Source: Dermacentor variabilis
Taxonomy: Eukaryota; Arthropoda; Arachnida; Ixodida; Ixodidae
Length of the DNA: 64,000 bases
NCBI RefSeq assembly: GCF_050947875.1
Contig: NC_134570.1
Location: forward strand, 207,038,250-207,102,249
Direction of reading: 5' to 3'
The position numbers and the translations under genes were made by a program. Every line of letters begins with the position of its first letter. Within the stretch, counting starts at the first letter, position 1. Under the pieces are notes generated by a model, which saw only the letters and a list, made by a program, of their open reading frames with translations, ran no database searches and was not told where the DNA came from. Shown one piece after another: positions 1 through 9,960 of this stretch.

Positions 1-299
1 TCAATAACGCCTATTTCAGATCTCTTCTCAGATTCCGACGCTTCAGACGTACCTGATGTTTTTCCACCATTTTTTGTTTCCCACGCCCATGTAGAGATGA
101 ACTTTGAGTCATTATAGTATAAATAAATACCAAATTACTTTCTCGCATGCTAATTGGTTCGCTCATGACTGCATAATTTATCTCAAAATAACTATCTCTG
201 CTGATCCACAGAAAATTTAAGGATAGGTTGATAGTTCATTGTCAAGGAGTGATATATGGCTTAGGCAGTTGAACGTTAAAAATGTAAACGGGTCAGAGT

Positions 300-610
300 A
301 ACAAACCGTACCACCAATGACAGTCACGTATAATCGTAGTACGACTACATTCGAATCTGCAATTTCCTTTAAATATCTCGGCATGCTTATCTCCAACGAC
401 TGTTACGAAGCATGAACGTCGATAATGTCATCAGCAATACCTATCGTAAACTAGGCGATTCTACTACGCACAATCGTTATTACAATTAAATTTATGCAAT
501 ACGATTGTTCGTCCAAATGCGTGTCGTTCTTCTGGGATCCAAGCCAATAAACGCTTATCATTCCCATGTAATCCATCCAAAAAAGTGCTACTAGCTTCAT
601 CTTATCACAT
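300..610 (+). pseudogene. CR1/L2-group reverse transcriptase, C-terminal scrap
   Basis: Degenerate fragment of the region after the reverse-transcriptase palm. Around 362-400 a frame reads FKYLGMLISND, the usual 'YLG' box; around 415-480 a second frame reads like the NVISNTYRKLG segment; around 515-605 a third gives FFWDPSQ then TLI and SIQK, which corresponds to the 'WDP' and 'ESVQ' boxes. Several frame changes and stops make it non-coding. It matches the same part of the element at 31.2-34.9 kb in style, so it is probably a relic of that lineage. Boundaries are approximate; decayed tail sequence may run on towards 930. Confidence 0.6.
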
Positions 611-1439
611 TATTTTCTACATGACGGCGGTTCATCAATGAAGAATACACTTGCTTTTCCAGACACTTCTTCGAGCCGTAAATGCCCCCGTTCTTTTTTT
701 TTATTCATTGCGCACACACAACACACAATACTCCTTGCACCCATAGCCTTGCCGTCTAGCTTTGGGTCCAATAACAAAACAGACATAAGAAGAAAAGTAG
801 CTGCTCTCGCGTTTCCTGCGGAAAAACGAAATATTGTGATGGGTAGCGGATTATTAAAACGTAATATTGCATTGACTGCCTTAGCAACCTTTACATTATA
901 CTGCTCACTCAACGGCAGTACACCAAACTGAAACAGAGGTTTACTTGGATGAGTATGTTAGAAAAGGTAACTGTAGGTTTATGCTCACCCTACGTATTTG
1001 TCGTTTAGTCTGAATCATAACTCCAAGGATTTTGTACGAACAGCGACTTTTTCACGCAACGATCTCGCACCAATTCAAACTGCTTGCCTGCTTCTGTCAC
1101 TGCTGTTACCTATACCAGAGTCTTTCAAAGCATTGAAACACTGTGCCCATAGAATGTTTTCAGAACTGCTATTCACCAAACAGTTTGTTAGCTACGTTTT
1201 CTTTTTCTTGTTAGATGTTGTCTGATGCAAAAATACGTATCTATTTCCACTACATCCTGCAATGCCTTCAAGTCATGTAAGTATTTGGAATCAATAATAA
1301 ATGAGTCATTTCCCATCAAAATGGATAAAATTCCACAGGCCGCCACACGTTTAGCGTCCAGTGAATTTTCTTGACTCCGGTGTGCTGGCTCGCTCAAATT
1401 GGGCTAAGGTACAAATCAGGTGTAAAATGAAAGAAATCG
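611..1439. other. No recognisable gene
   Basis: Contains only short ORFs on both strands that do not resemble a known family. It may include the decayed tail of the preceding CR1/L2 scrap. A minus-strand stretch at 1188-1397 stays open for 69 codons and is not recognised. No tRNA, repeat array or terminal inverted repeat was seen. Confidence 0.5.
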
Positions 1440-1599
1440 GCAAAATTCAATGAATCCACTGCCTCTTCACTAGTTTACTGCGACAGCCTTTCCTACTCCG
1501 GTTACAACAAAATCATGAAGACGAAGACGTAGACAGCCCAACCACAGCGGGAATCCTGAGCTAATCCAAATAGCTAATCCGGAGCTCTCTATCGGTGAT

Positions 1600-2101
1600 G
1601 TGGTAATCAGTGAAAACAACATCCTGAACTTCATTCTGAATTTAGACACAAACAAGTGCATTGGTCCTGACAATATTCCGAACAGTTTTCTGATACGATA
1701 CTCTCTCTGGTGTTCACGTCACTTGGCGGTCATCTTTGACAAATCCTTGACTTCAGACATCGCCCCACATTTCTGGAACACAGCCAAGGTGCTGCCTTTG
1801 CATACCTCTGGTGAAAAGCAGCGTTTTTTTAACTATAGACCTATAACGCTTACCTCCAATTCCGGTAAGTTGCTGGAGCATATCATATACAAGCATACAA
1901 CAGAATCCCCTTGAATCGAATAACCTTCCCCTAGCAAACGACATAGATTTCGTCTTGGCTTAACCACAACACAACTGGTGGAATTTTCACATAACATTAC
2001 TAGCAATATTGAAATTGGCATTCAAAGTGATCCGTTATTTGTGGACTTTTACAAAGCATGAGACACGGTTGTACACAACAAGCTATTAAGTAAACTAAAC
2101 G
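1600..2101 (+). pseudogene. CR1-a reverse transcriptase, N-terminal part
   Basis: An open stretch of 104 codons (1600-1914) contains the CR1 signature boxes: GPDNIPNSFL, then WNTAKVLPLH and the YRPITLTSNSGKLLEHII motif. After a stop, another frame continues with the 'TTTQLVEFSHNI' block and then LFVDFYKA followed by TGA and DTV, which is motif A (FVDFxKAFDTV) with its Phe codon replaced by a stop. The first catalytic aspartate is therefore present but the frame is dead. It ends exactly at the insertion of the tRNA-headed repeat, within the codons for SKLN. Confidence 0.75.
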
Positions 2102-2708
2102 AGAAGAAAGCGGGTTAACCGAGGGGCCCGATTTTTATTAGTTATATCATCAGAAGGTAACAAACACTGACACCAAGGTCAACATAGGGGAAATTGGGTG
2201 TAATAAATAAAGTAAAGGAACGATAAATTAATGGAACTGAAAGCGGATGAAAAGACAACTTACCGCAAATGGGGAACGATCACAGAACCTTCGCATTTCG
2301 CGTGCGATGCTCTACAAATTGAGCTACGACGGCGCCGTTTCCCCATCCACTTTCTTGGGTATTTATGTTTCCTAGTAGAGCCCCGGGAATGTTAGCCAGC
2401 GCCATCACTCACAGACCTTGGCGGCGGATACAGAACATCATTTCTGCCGCAGATGTCACAAGAACGTGATCTTTTTGGGTGAAGGCAACCGGTGAATAGA
2501 CCCACACATGCTACATGAGGACATCAATGTTCGCGGATTCGAAACCCTCGTTATGTAATAAACCAGAAGAAAAGGGGTTAACTGAGGGGCCTGATCTTTA
2601 TCGGGCCCGTCGGAAACTAATTCATCGTTTCTTTACTTCATTCATTACGCACAAGTAATTTCCCCTATGTTGTCCTTGGTGTCAATGTTTGTTGGCTTCT
2701 TATAATAT
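2102..2708 (-). mobile_element. tRNA-headed composite foldback repeat (SINE-like) with 14-bp TSD
   Basis: The insertion is flanked by identical 14-mers AAGTAAACTAAACG at 2088-2101 and 2709-2722, and the host reverse-transcriptase frame resumes across it. On the minus strand, about 2345 to 2270 is tRNA-like: an A-box-like TAGCTCAATTTG and a degenerate B box ending in TCGTTCCCC. The arm at about 2142-2236 is inversely repeated at about 2617-2708 (shared 'aacataggggaaatt'). The edge 'gggttaaccgaggggcccgat' near 2110 recurs directly near 2577. This looks like two oppositely oriented SINE tails around a spacer. The long TSD points to LINE-type priming, not to a DNA transposase. Confidence 0.7.
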
Positions 2709-2722
2709 AAGTAAACTAAACG

Positions 2723-3710
2723 TAATTTGAAATTTTCCTCCACTTATCAACTGGATATCTAGCTTTCTTAACTCTCACGCTCAATTAGTTTCATTTAATT
2801 CCACTTCGTCCTCAACTATAGCTGTAATATCATGTGTTCTGCAGGGCTCTGTTCCTTGTCATTTTTAGTATTTATAAATGACGTTTCCAGCAACATTAAG
2901 CGAAAATTCCGTCATTATGCCGGCGACTGCATCCTATACCGCGTAATTTATTCTCCTAGTGTACACATCCTACTCCAGGATTCTTTACAGATTTCGCACT
3001 TGATGTATGGATTGGCGTACATTGCGCATTAGCTTTAAAAAAACCGTAGTGGCATCATTTACGAACAGCCATTTTCCTTAACAGCATGTGCATCCTTTCA
3101 ACAACGCAGTAGTTACCCCGGAACGGGTGTACAAATACCTTGAAATTATCTTCACACACAACATGCAGTGGTCACGGCATATAGATCACATTACATCACA
3201 GTTCTAAGAAAATTAGGTTCCTTAAGATAAACATTATCTAAATCCCCAAAATACACTAAATTACTGATGTATAAAACACTCATTCACCCTATATTAGAGT
3301 ACGCTTTATGCATCTGTAACCCATAGAAAGCGTGCGTCATTAACCAAGTTGAATCGGTACAAAGGAAGGCTGTTCGTTTCATTTGTCACCGCTACGATCG
3401 TGATTTTTTGCCCGCGTCCGCAATGAATTCTTTGAATTTACCTATTCTATGCCTAAGGCGGTATATCAATTTAGTGAACCTATTACATTGAATTATTCAC
3501 TCGTCTTGTCGACCATCGGCCTATGAGTACATGGCGTATGCAAATGTTTTTACAACTAGACGTTGTCACACCGTCAACCTAAAGCCTTTCTTTGCGCGCA
3601 CTAACATGTTCAAACACAGTTGTTTCCCGATAGTTGTCGACTGCTGGAACGACTTACCCGGTTCTTTTCGTGCATTTCCACTGTCAGATTTTGTAGAAGC
3701 ACTAGTGTGA
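2723..3710 (+). pseudogene. CR1-a reverse transcriptase, C-terminal part
   Basis: Continues the interrupted frame. The palm boxes survive in broken form: LQGSVP (normally PQGSVLGP) near 2840, and FINDVSS followed by HYAGDCILY near 2920, where the catalytic Y-A-D-D has become Y-A-G-D. After further shifts, VYKYLEIIF (the YLG box) and MQWSRHID appear near 3130-3185. Near 3290-3400 the ILEYAL...ESVQRKAVRFI block appears, and near 3600-3700 the C-terminal NMFKHSCFP and DCWNDLPGSF. Loss of the catalytic aspartate and many stops show that it is dead. Confidence 0.75.
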
Positions 3711-3759
3711 TAGCTGTACTTTTTGTTTCTTTCATTTATTATGTTCAAATGACAAACTT

Positions 3760-4857
3760 ATGAGTCTAGGGGTGCACAACACAATGGAAGAAATTTCGGA
3801 GGCCCAAAAGCTAGCGCAACACGAAAGATTGACAAAATCACGAGCTGGCGGGAACATATTACAGGCAATAGGTGCAGAACTGAATACATCAAGGAGTCTA
3901 ATAGAGGCTGAAGTAGAATTAAGGACTGACGTTAGGAACAAGATCAGAACCGACCCTCTCCCCAGAAACATGCATCCAGAATATAATGTCGAAAGGAGAA
4001 AGGCAAGAGCTAAATCAATCTTGCAGGAAATAGAACAGCAGAACCAATTTGCAGCTATAGTTCATGCAGCCTGGGTAAAAGGTAATGAAGCATATACGGC
4101 CATTGTCTCAAATTTTCAAGGGAAGGTACAAGATGCTATCACTATTTTTACCAAGGACCCCATGGTGGCGGAACAAGTGGCAATTGCTCTAGCCATCAGG
4201 AGTAATAAGTGGGCCTGCATTTACAGTGATTCGAAATCCGCTATGAAGTGTTTTGATAAAGGCTACGTAGCTGGTGTTGCAGCTAAACTTTTTGAAAACA
4301 TTGGGATTATGAGAACTGAAATCCGATGGTTTCCTACGCATATGGGGAAAGTGGACGAGACTCGTATAAACCTCAATGAGGTTGCTCATGACTTGGCAAG
4401 AGGACTTGCTAACCGTGACAGTCACAACCGAGCCGTTCACCATCAAGCCAGGGAATCTAGATATCAGTTATTAACATACAATGGCATTACCAAACACTAC
4501 TATTTAGGACGCTGGCAATTCCCATTGCCACATTCAAAACTGAACAGGGCTCAGGCAGTTTCACTGCGCTTATTGCAAACAGGTACATATCCCATACCAT
4601 ACACCATTAATAAAATATATCCAGAGAGGGAGATTAAGATGGACTGCAACGACTGTAATGGCATCATTGGAATGCGACATATGCTGGCGGGGTGTCCCGC
4701 GACTCTCCCCAAGCTCGTTGAAGAATGGACACAGTGGGAGAAAAGGATTCAAAGCCCATTGTTTCAGGACCAACTAAGGGCCGTCCAGAGGGTCCATGAT
4801 GTCGCTGAAAGGCTTGGCCTGACAATGCCAACGTGGGAGCGGCCCGCCTTGGCTTAA
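3760..4857 (+). CDS. I-element ORF2 C-terminal fragment: RNase H and zinc knuckle
   Basis: Uninterrupted 365-codon frame, but only the tail of a longer polyprotein: reverse transcriptase and endonuclease are absent, and the fragment begins inside the YLG-type segment after the palm. Residues about 97-225 are an RNase H fold. The later acidic positions are seen in VAEQVAIAL, IYSDSKSAM and NEVAHDLARGL. The position of the first catalytic Asp is His (IVHAAW, residue about 102), so RNase H activity is doubtful. Residues about 295-310 give CNDCNGIIGMRHMLAGC, a CCHC-type knuckle typical of the I-superfamily C terminus. Lack of stops suggests a fairly recent insertion. No promoter is visible, so expression is unlikely. 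Confidence 0.75.
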   Translation: MSLGVHNTMEEISEAQKLAQHERLTKSRAGGNILQAIGAELNTSRSLIEAEVELRTDVRNKIRTDPLPRNMHPEYNVERRKARAKSILQEIEQQNQFAAIVHAAWVKGNEAYTAIVSNFQGKVQDAITIFTKDPMVAEQVAIALAIRSNKWACIYSDSKSAMKCFDKGYVAGVAAKLFENIGIMRTEIRWFPTHMGKVDETRINLNEVAHDLARGLANRDSHNRAVHHQARESRYQLLTYNGITKHYYLGRWQFPLPHSKLNRAQAVSLRLLQTGTYPIPYTINKIYPEREIKMDCNDCNGIIGMRHMLAGCPATLPKLVEEWTQWEKRIQSPLFQDQLRAVQRVHDVAERLGLTMPTWERPALA

Positions 4858-4892
4858 GAAGTCGAGCCTCCGAACCTCATTACAATAAATGT

Positions 4893-5046
<154 letters not shown>

Positions 5047-5130
5047 CCTTTTTGTCTGTTTCTTGTATATGTTGTACTCCATTCCTGCAATAGCCCTGAA
5101 TAGGGCCGCAGTGTTTAGAAATAATTAAAA

Positions 5131-6834
5131 TTAAAAAAGAACATGAGAACAACGAACCCCAAGGTTGTCATTATGTAATGTATGTACGCATTCCATGACA
5201 TGTACAAGCACTTGAAACCGCTTATGTAACCGTAATGTTTACCTGCAAGTGCTGGCGGCTAACGCTATGTACGAAAGCCAGCTTTCTGTTTAGTCTTTTT
5301 ATTTTTGTCGTTCGCCCGCACTACCGCGGATGTGAACACCATCCCGATGGTGTTGCAAGGAATCGAGCGCATCGTTGCCACTAATGGCGAATTCGGCATC
5401 TCGCAGCGCCGCAGGCGCTCTGATGCGCCGTTTCATCCAATCATCGTCGCTCGAAGGCAGCCTGGTGGGCGCCGGTGCGATTTGCAGAATTCGCCATAAG
5501 ACAGACCTCAAACGGCAGCGAGAAAAGGGGTTTGTGTTTGAGTTTCCGCGCAACAGAAATATGTTTTCTCAGATATTCAAATTACAATCCGACGCTATCG
5601 TGTGTGCAGGTAGTGTGTAAATCAAACTTAACGAATTGTCTGACGCATTTTACTGTGACAAATTCAAATAGTTCAGTAACGCCTGTGCGCCAGGCGGAAG
5701 GCCTGCGTGGTTCGAGATCATTTTTCTCATACGCACAGTGACGACGACACTGCGCGCCTACACCAGATTTTCTGCAACATTTGACGCTTTCGCGTTAAAA
5801 TTCATCTCGCAGGTAAAGGAAAATGGCAGTAAAGCTTACCGTGAGAAACATGGAGAAAGTCCAAAGTGGTAACTGACGCGATAGAAATGATGGACATGAA
5901 CACTCTGGAGCGTGTCATCTATCCGTGTTTCCCTCCTTTCTTGCCGGCGCCACGATTGCCCAACCCTATTTTATTTCTTTATTTAAACACCCTCTACACC
6001 CAGGCTCATTGCGATGCCCGGTGATCCGTTGTCTGATGACTGAAACTAATAAGACGAAGATGGGACGATGTTTCTCGCGCACATGTTAGCACGGTGAAGC
6101 GCGGTTTAAGTTTAAGTGCATCAAAGATCGAAGCCATCGGCTCACACAACAGCGCACTAAGGAAGTGGGGGCATTTCGCGCACGCACACACGCACAACCA
6201 CGTTGCTAGCTTAGCCATCTGAAACATGGCCTTCGAGATTTGTACTCGAAGAGAGCCACCTCTGAAGCGTGGGTTAGGGAGCCAAGTATAGCCCAAACAA
6301 AGCGAATTCGAAGATTTTCAGTAGCCCAAATATAGCCACATTGCCAACTCACCCGAGTGGACGCGAAACATTTTTTCTGTAGCACAATTTGGCTATATAT
6401 AGCCAAACCTGACAACACTGCCCTCAAAGCAGGTGACCGACGGAGATAGGAGAGCCCCAGTGTGGCCACGCAGCCACTCCTGCTTCCGGAGCCGTGGCAC
6501 ACGTATTTTCGGCCACAATTGTATACGTAGACGTGGTCGATGACGCTGCCTCCTCGCGATGCGAACCATTACCAACCATGATAAACCGTACTCCGACGGC
6601 GGCTGTATATGGAGCGGCCACGCGAGCCCTATCTTAAAAGCGATTTACGATGGAGACAGAGTTCGCCGAGTGCTGATAGCTTCTTGTGCACTGTGTTCTC
6701 GCCACTTCGTTCGCGTTGAAGCGAGAGGCCACACGCAGATGTATTCGCTGACTGCGGCGGGCCCTATCTCGAAAGCGATCGTCTTACGTGACGAACGGAC
6801 GGGTTCCCTCATTGGGTAGGCATCGAAATGCTAA

Positions 6835-6838
<4 letters not shown>
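5131..6838. other. Gene-poor stretch with minor repeats
   Basis: No protein family is recognisable. An imperfect inverted repeat lies at about 5384-5500 (TGGCGAATTC ... GAATTCGCCA, with further matching inside the arms). Around 6290-6415 there are repeated 'tagccc' and 'atagcca' motifs in a mixed orientation. The rest appears unique or too decayed to classify by eye. Confidence 0.4.

Positions 6839-6930
<92 letters not shown>
6839..6930. repeat. (TA)n microsatellite
   Basis: About 92 bp of pure TA dinucleotide repeat with no gene nearby. The adjoining 6931-7139 shows nothing recognisable. Confidence 0.95.
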
Positions 6931-6933
<3 letters not shown>

Positions 6934-7139
6934 CGGCATACAACCAACGAGCAGCGCATTCTAAAATAGGATGCTATCATATGGGATCCTTAATCTAAAG
7001 TATTATTTGACAAGTAAGAAGCGGCTCAAAGCAATGCTGCTTGTTTTGCAATAACATTAGTCTTACCGTCCTCAGAAAACATATAGGGGATCCATTAGAA
7101 AACCTTCGCCTCTTTTTTAGGCCTTCATTTTACACGTAG

Positions 7140-7880
7140 TTAGCCTATGACAACCTCGGCATCGATTGCTAGAAGTACTTTCCCACATACTATCCCCAAA
7201 GAAGGAACAATAGAAAAGGTGCCACATTCTGGATTGTGGTGCCACAAAACGGACATGAAGTACAATAGAGAGCGGGGTGCTGTTACGGCCAGAGAGTGGT
7301 CACAGACTGGCTCAGTGAAGCGTAGACAGGCCGCCTCCATAGCGTAACCTCCTCTCGGCACCTTACCACAACACTGAAGTCTGACCGACACGGGGATATA
7401 AAGGATCGTGTGGCCCACCAGAATTCTTTTTTTTAGTGGACCACATGTCCAGAGGAGTCTTCAGGAAAATGTGGAAGTGGTTGCGCTATGACCTGTGGGT
7501 GAGTTTCCAAATCTGCTTCGAGGAAGCATAGCTCGAGATACCCATTTGACGGGCATGTTGATAGCCGTAATGACAGCAAATCGATGAATGCCATCTAAAA
7601 GTAAGGCGTATTGATTTACTTCACGTATATCGTGGATGGCTTGCGTCGAGCCCGTGCGAATGATGAGTGAAGAATATGTAGCAGCGTGAGCAAAAGGGAG
7701 CAGCTCGGCCAAGCCGTCACGTGAGGCGGCAAGATAGGTAAGATAGGCCGGTGGAGTAGCATCAGTCATATGAGCACGTCTGGTCTACCTCTGGAACTGA
7801 TCCGCACACGAGAACAGCGTAAATCATGGTGCCATTAACACTTGCATCAGTGTAGGCCACGACAATCGCATCGTCTTGAT
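7140..7880 (-). pseudogene. I-2 RNase H and terminal zinc knuckle
   Basis: Near 7855-7830 on the minus strand the frame reads VAYTDASVNG, the first catalytic Asp block of RNase H. After a frame change an open stretch (7769-7461) continues with AELLPFAHAA and LIIRTGSTQAIHDI, corresponding to the Glu and the S-D-S block, where the Asp is now Gly. Near 7235 the sequence SCPFCG marks the start of a C-terminal zinc knuckle. Missing catalytic residues and frame breaks show it is inactive. Confidence 0.6.
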
Positions 7881-8436
7881 CATCACCGACGCGATGAAGT
7901 CGGGAAACAGGAGCATTGTGACGAAGAACCGGCCATAGAGACGAACTAGATGGTTCTCGTCGGTTAGTTTTACTCTATTCTAGGGAGCCACATTGGGTGT
8001 CCCGAAAGCTCGATTGTGCATTTTATGTCCGATCTAAAGAGCCTATTCAGCCGCTGAACAAAACGTTGACAGAAATACGGCGCGCTAATATCGACGTTGG
8101 TGCAACGACTCGTCGACAGTGTTGAGTTGTGACTATTGGCAGCCGAGTAAGACGTGTCAGTCCCGTTATATCACGCACGGCTTCATGATAAGTGGCCTCG
8201 AGGCGAGCGCATTCCGTTACCCTGAGATGATGGAACAGGGCCTCATAGGCGAGTCGTGATTACGCTACGGAACGGATAAATATCCTCGTCCTGTTGGGGA
8301 TCGCACCTCCATATTCCGTTTCTGAGGCCTGTTACTTTGCACTCTTGACCAATGATCCGCGGATCCTGAAATAGAAATTTCAAGGCCGAGCACACGAAGG
8401 GTTCAAGTCTCATATGCTGGTTGCTGATCCAAAACT
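7880..8436 (-). pseudogene. I-2 reverse transcriptase, thumb region
   Basis: Immediately next to the L2-a insertion the minus strand reads TLRVLGLEISISGSADHW, the 'RVLGL' box that follows the palm in I-type reverse transcriptases. Around 8210-8110 it reads VTECARLEATYHEAVRDITGL, the 'LE..NHEA.R.ITGLP' block. Stops occur between the blocks. It is the continuation of the sequence that ends at 13128 on the other side of L2-a. Confidence 0.65.
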
Positions 8437-8687
8437 GGCAGCAGTGGCATTGCATGAGCCACATCTTTAAAAAAGTTCATCGTTTATGCAGATACCCCGA
8501 CCGGACACTTTCCACCCATCCCCCTCTGTCTCAAACGGCGACCTTCGTGGTGACACATCAACGTACTGCCCTACCGGACGCTGAATCATCGCCACGTGGT
8601 GAATGCTGCGACTGCGTGGATTCATCGTGGCCTGCTGACATCATCAACGAGACTACCACTGGAGATCGCTGCCCGGAGCACCTTCCC

Positions 8688-8720
8688 TTTAAATAGCACG
8701 CACCGACGCCCACCCTTCAC
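8688..8720 (+). promoter_or_regulatory. TATA-like box of monomer 1 and predicted start
   Basis: TTTAAATAG at 8688-8696 lies 31 bp upstream of the A in TTCACT (8719), just where the next monomer, and by analogy the element's own 5' end, begins. The spacing suits an RNA polymerase II TATA/initiator pair. The promoter role is inferred from spacing only. Confidence 0.5.
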
Positions 8721-8972
8721 TGGCAGCAGTGGCATTGCATGAGCCACATCTTTAAAAAAGTTCATCGTTTATGCAGATACCCTGACCGGACACTTTCCAC
8801 CCATCCACCTCTGTCTCAAACGGCGACCTTCGTGGTGTCACATCAACGTACTGCCCTACCGGACGCTGAATCATCGCCACGTGGTGAATGCTGCGACTGC
8901 GTGGATTCATCGTGGCCTGCTGACATCATCAACGAGACTACCACTGGAGGTCGCTGCCCGGAGCACCTTCCC

Positions 8973-9005
8973 TTTAAATAGCACGCACCGACGCCCACCC
9001 TTCAC
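8973..9005 (+). promoter_or_regulatory. TATA-like box of monomer 2 and predicted start
   Basis: Same box at 8973-8981, with the TTCACT A at 9004. A transcript started here would carry only the partial third unit and the leader before ORF1, so it would be one monomer shorter than the template copy. Confidence 0.5.
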
Positions 9006-9169
9006 TGGCAGCAGTGGCATTGCATGAGCCACATCTTTAAAAAAGTTCATCGTTTATGCAGGTATTCTTACCAACTCTTTTTCTTTTCTTTTTCCATACC
9101 ACTGCCACTGCTGCCACCAACTGTGTTCTCCTCCTGCTTGTGTTCGAGTTTGTATTTTATTTTTATACC

Positions 9170-9922
9170 ATGCCAACTAATGCTGAACTCTCAAAAAAAA
9201 TCGAGGATCTAGAGGCTAAAATTAACAGTTTAGCTAAAGACACCTCTGATAAGGTGTTCGGCAGATTCTTGCTAAAAATGAAAGATTCCGGCATTGATGT
9301 TGCGGAGTTAAAGAAGGAAGTTGAGTCCCTTCAATCAAGTGCACAACACTTGAATCGACTTGTCGAAGATTTACGTGGCCAAAATGCCTCATTGGCAAAT
9401 GAGAATAAAGAACTAAAATCTCAAAACTCTTCACTCACTCGCAAGGTAGAAGAACTTGAGCAATATTCACGCCTCAGCAATGTTGAGATCAAGGGCGTTC
9501 CCTGTTCCCAAGGAGAGGACTGCGTCGCAATCATGGAAATGCTAGGGGAGAAGGCTGGATGTTCCATATCGCCTCATGATCTAGACATTGTTCATCGCGT
9601 GCCCACACGATCTACCGACAAAAAAAACATCATTGCTCGTTTCTGCTCTCGAACTAAAAAATCTGACTTCATCAGTAAAGCACGTAAGGCCAAGCTTTGT
9701 GTCAGTGATCTAGGCTTCTCTAGCATTTCTAACGCACCTATCTTCGTAAACGATCATCTGACCCCATGTAACAAGGCCCTGTTTTCCAAAGCTCTAACAC
9801 TGAAGAAAGAAAAAAAGTGGATGTTTCTTTGGACTGACAACTGTCAAATCAAGGCTAGAAAGACTACTAACAGCAGAGTTCTGCGAATCCGTGATCATTC
9901 CGACTTGACTAGAATAGACTAA
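9170..9922 (+). CDS. L2-a ORF1: coiled-coil nucleic-acid-binding protein
   Basis: 250 codons from the ATG at 9170 (MPTNAELSKK); the frame is open upstream to 9056, but that part is leader-like and hydrophobic, so 9170 is preferred. Residues about 5-100 are a coiled coil rich in Leu, Lys and Glu (KIEDLEAKINSL, LKKEVESLQSS, NSSLTRKVEELEQYSR). It is followed by a globular part with NVEIKGVPCSQGEDC, DIVHRVPTRS, NIIARFCS, FVNDHLTPCNK and a basic end (FLWTDNCQIKARKT). This is the usual CR1/L2 ORF1 layout in arthropods: RNA-binding chaperone of the retrotransposition particle, without a zinc knuckle. The stop TAA lies 38 bp before the ORF2 ATG. The homologous but broken ORF1 of CR1-b is at 26.6-27.2 kb. 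Confidence 0.85.
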   Translation: MPTNAELSKKIEDLEAKINSLAKDTSDKVFGRFLLKMKDSGIDVAELKKEVESLQSSAQHLNRLVEDLRGQNASLANENKELKSQNSSLTRKVEELEQYSRLSNVEIKGVPCSQGEDCVAIMEMLGEKAGCSISPHDLDIVHRVPTRSTDKKNIIARFCSRTKKSDFISKARKAKLCVSDLGFSSISNAPIFVNDHLTPCNKALFSKALTLKKEKKWMFLWTDNCQIKARKTTNSRVLRIRDHSDLTRID

Positions 9923-9960
9923 TACTATAGCAACCTGTGTTCATTGTCTCACAGCTTATC

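Larger units (their letters stand above)
8435..9070 (+). repeat. 285-bp tandem monomers in the 5' UTR of L2-a
   Basis: The 19-mer beginning CTGGCAGCAGTGGCATTGC starts at 8435, 8720 and 9005, giving an exact 285-bp period. Units 1 and 2 are complete and differ at only four positions that I can see; unit 3 stops after about 57-66 bp and runs into the unique leader. Each full unit ends with a TTTAAATAG box and 'cacccttcac', then the next unit begins. The arrangement resembles the 5' promoter monomers of rodent L1, but in an invertebrate CR1/L2-group element. Each unit also encodes an 80-codon frame starting MSHIFKKV; the two copies differ by two residues, so there is no evidence for selection on it. 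Confidence 0.9.

Noticed and set aside
1188..1397. Minus-strand 69-codon frame (VAACGILSILMGNDSF)
   Set aside because: Looks protein-like, but no family was recognised and there is no supporting context.
8739..8981. 80-codon frame in each 285-bp monomer as a gene
   Set aside because: The two copies differ by two amino acids in four substitutions, which gives no sign of selection; the frame is part of the monomer and likely non-coding.
8421..9061. CRISPR-like array of three repeats
   Set aside because: The 285-bp unit is repeated without spacers and forms the 5' UTR of a retrotransposon; the genome is eukaryotic.
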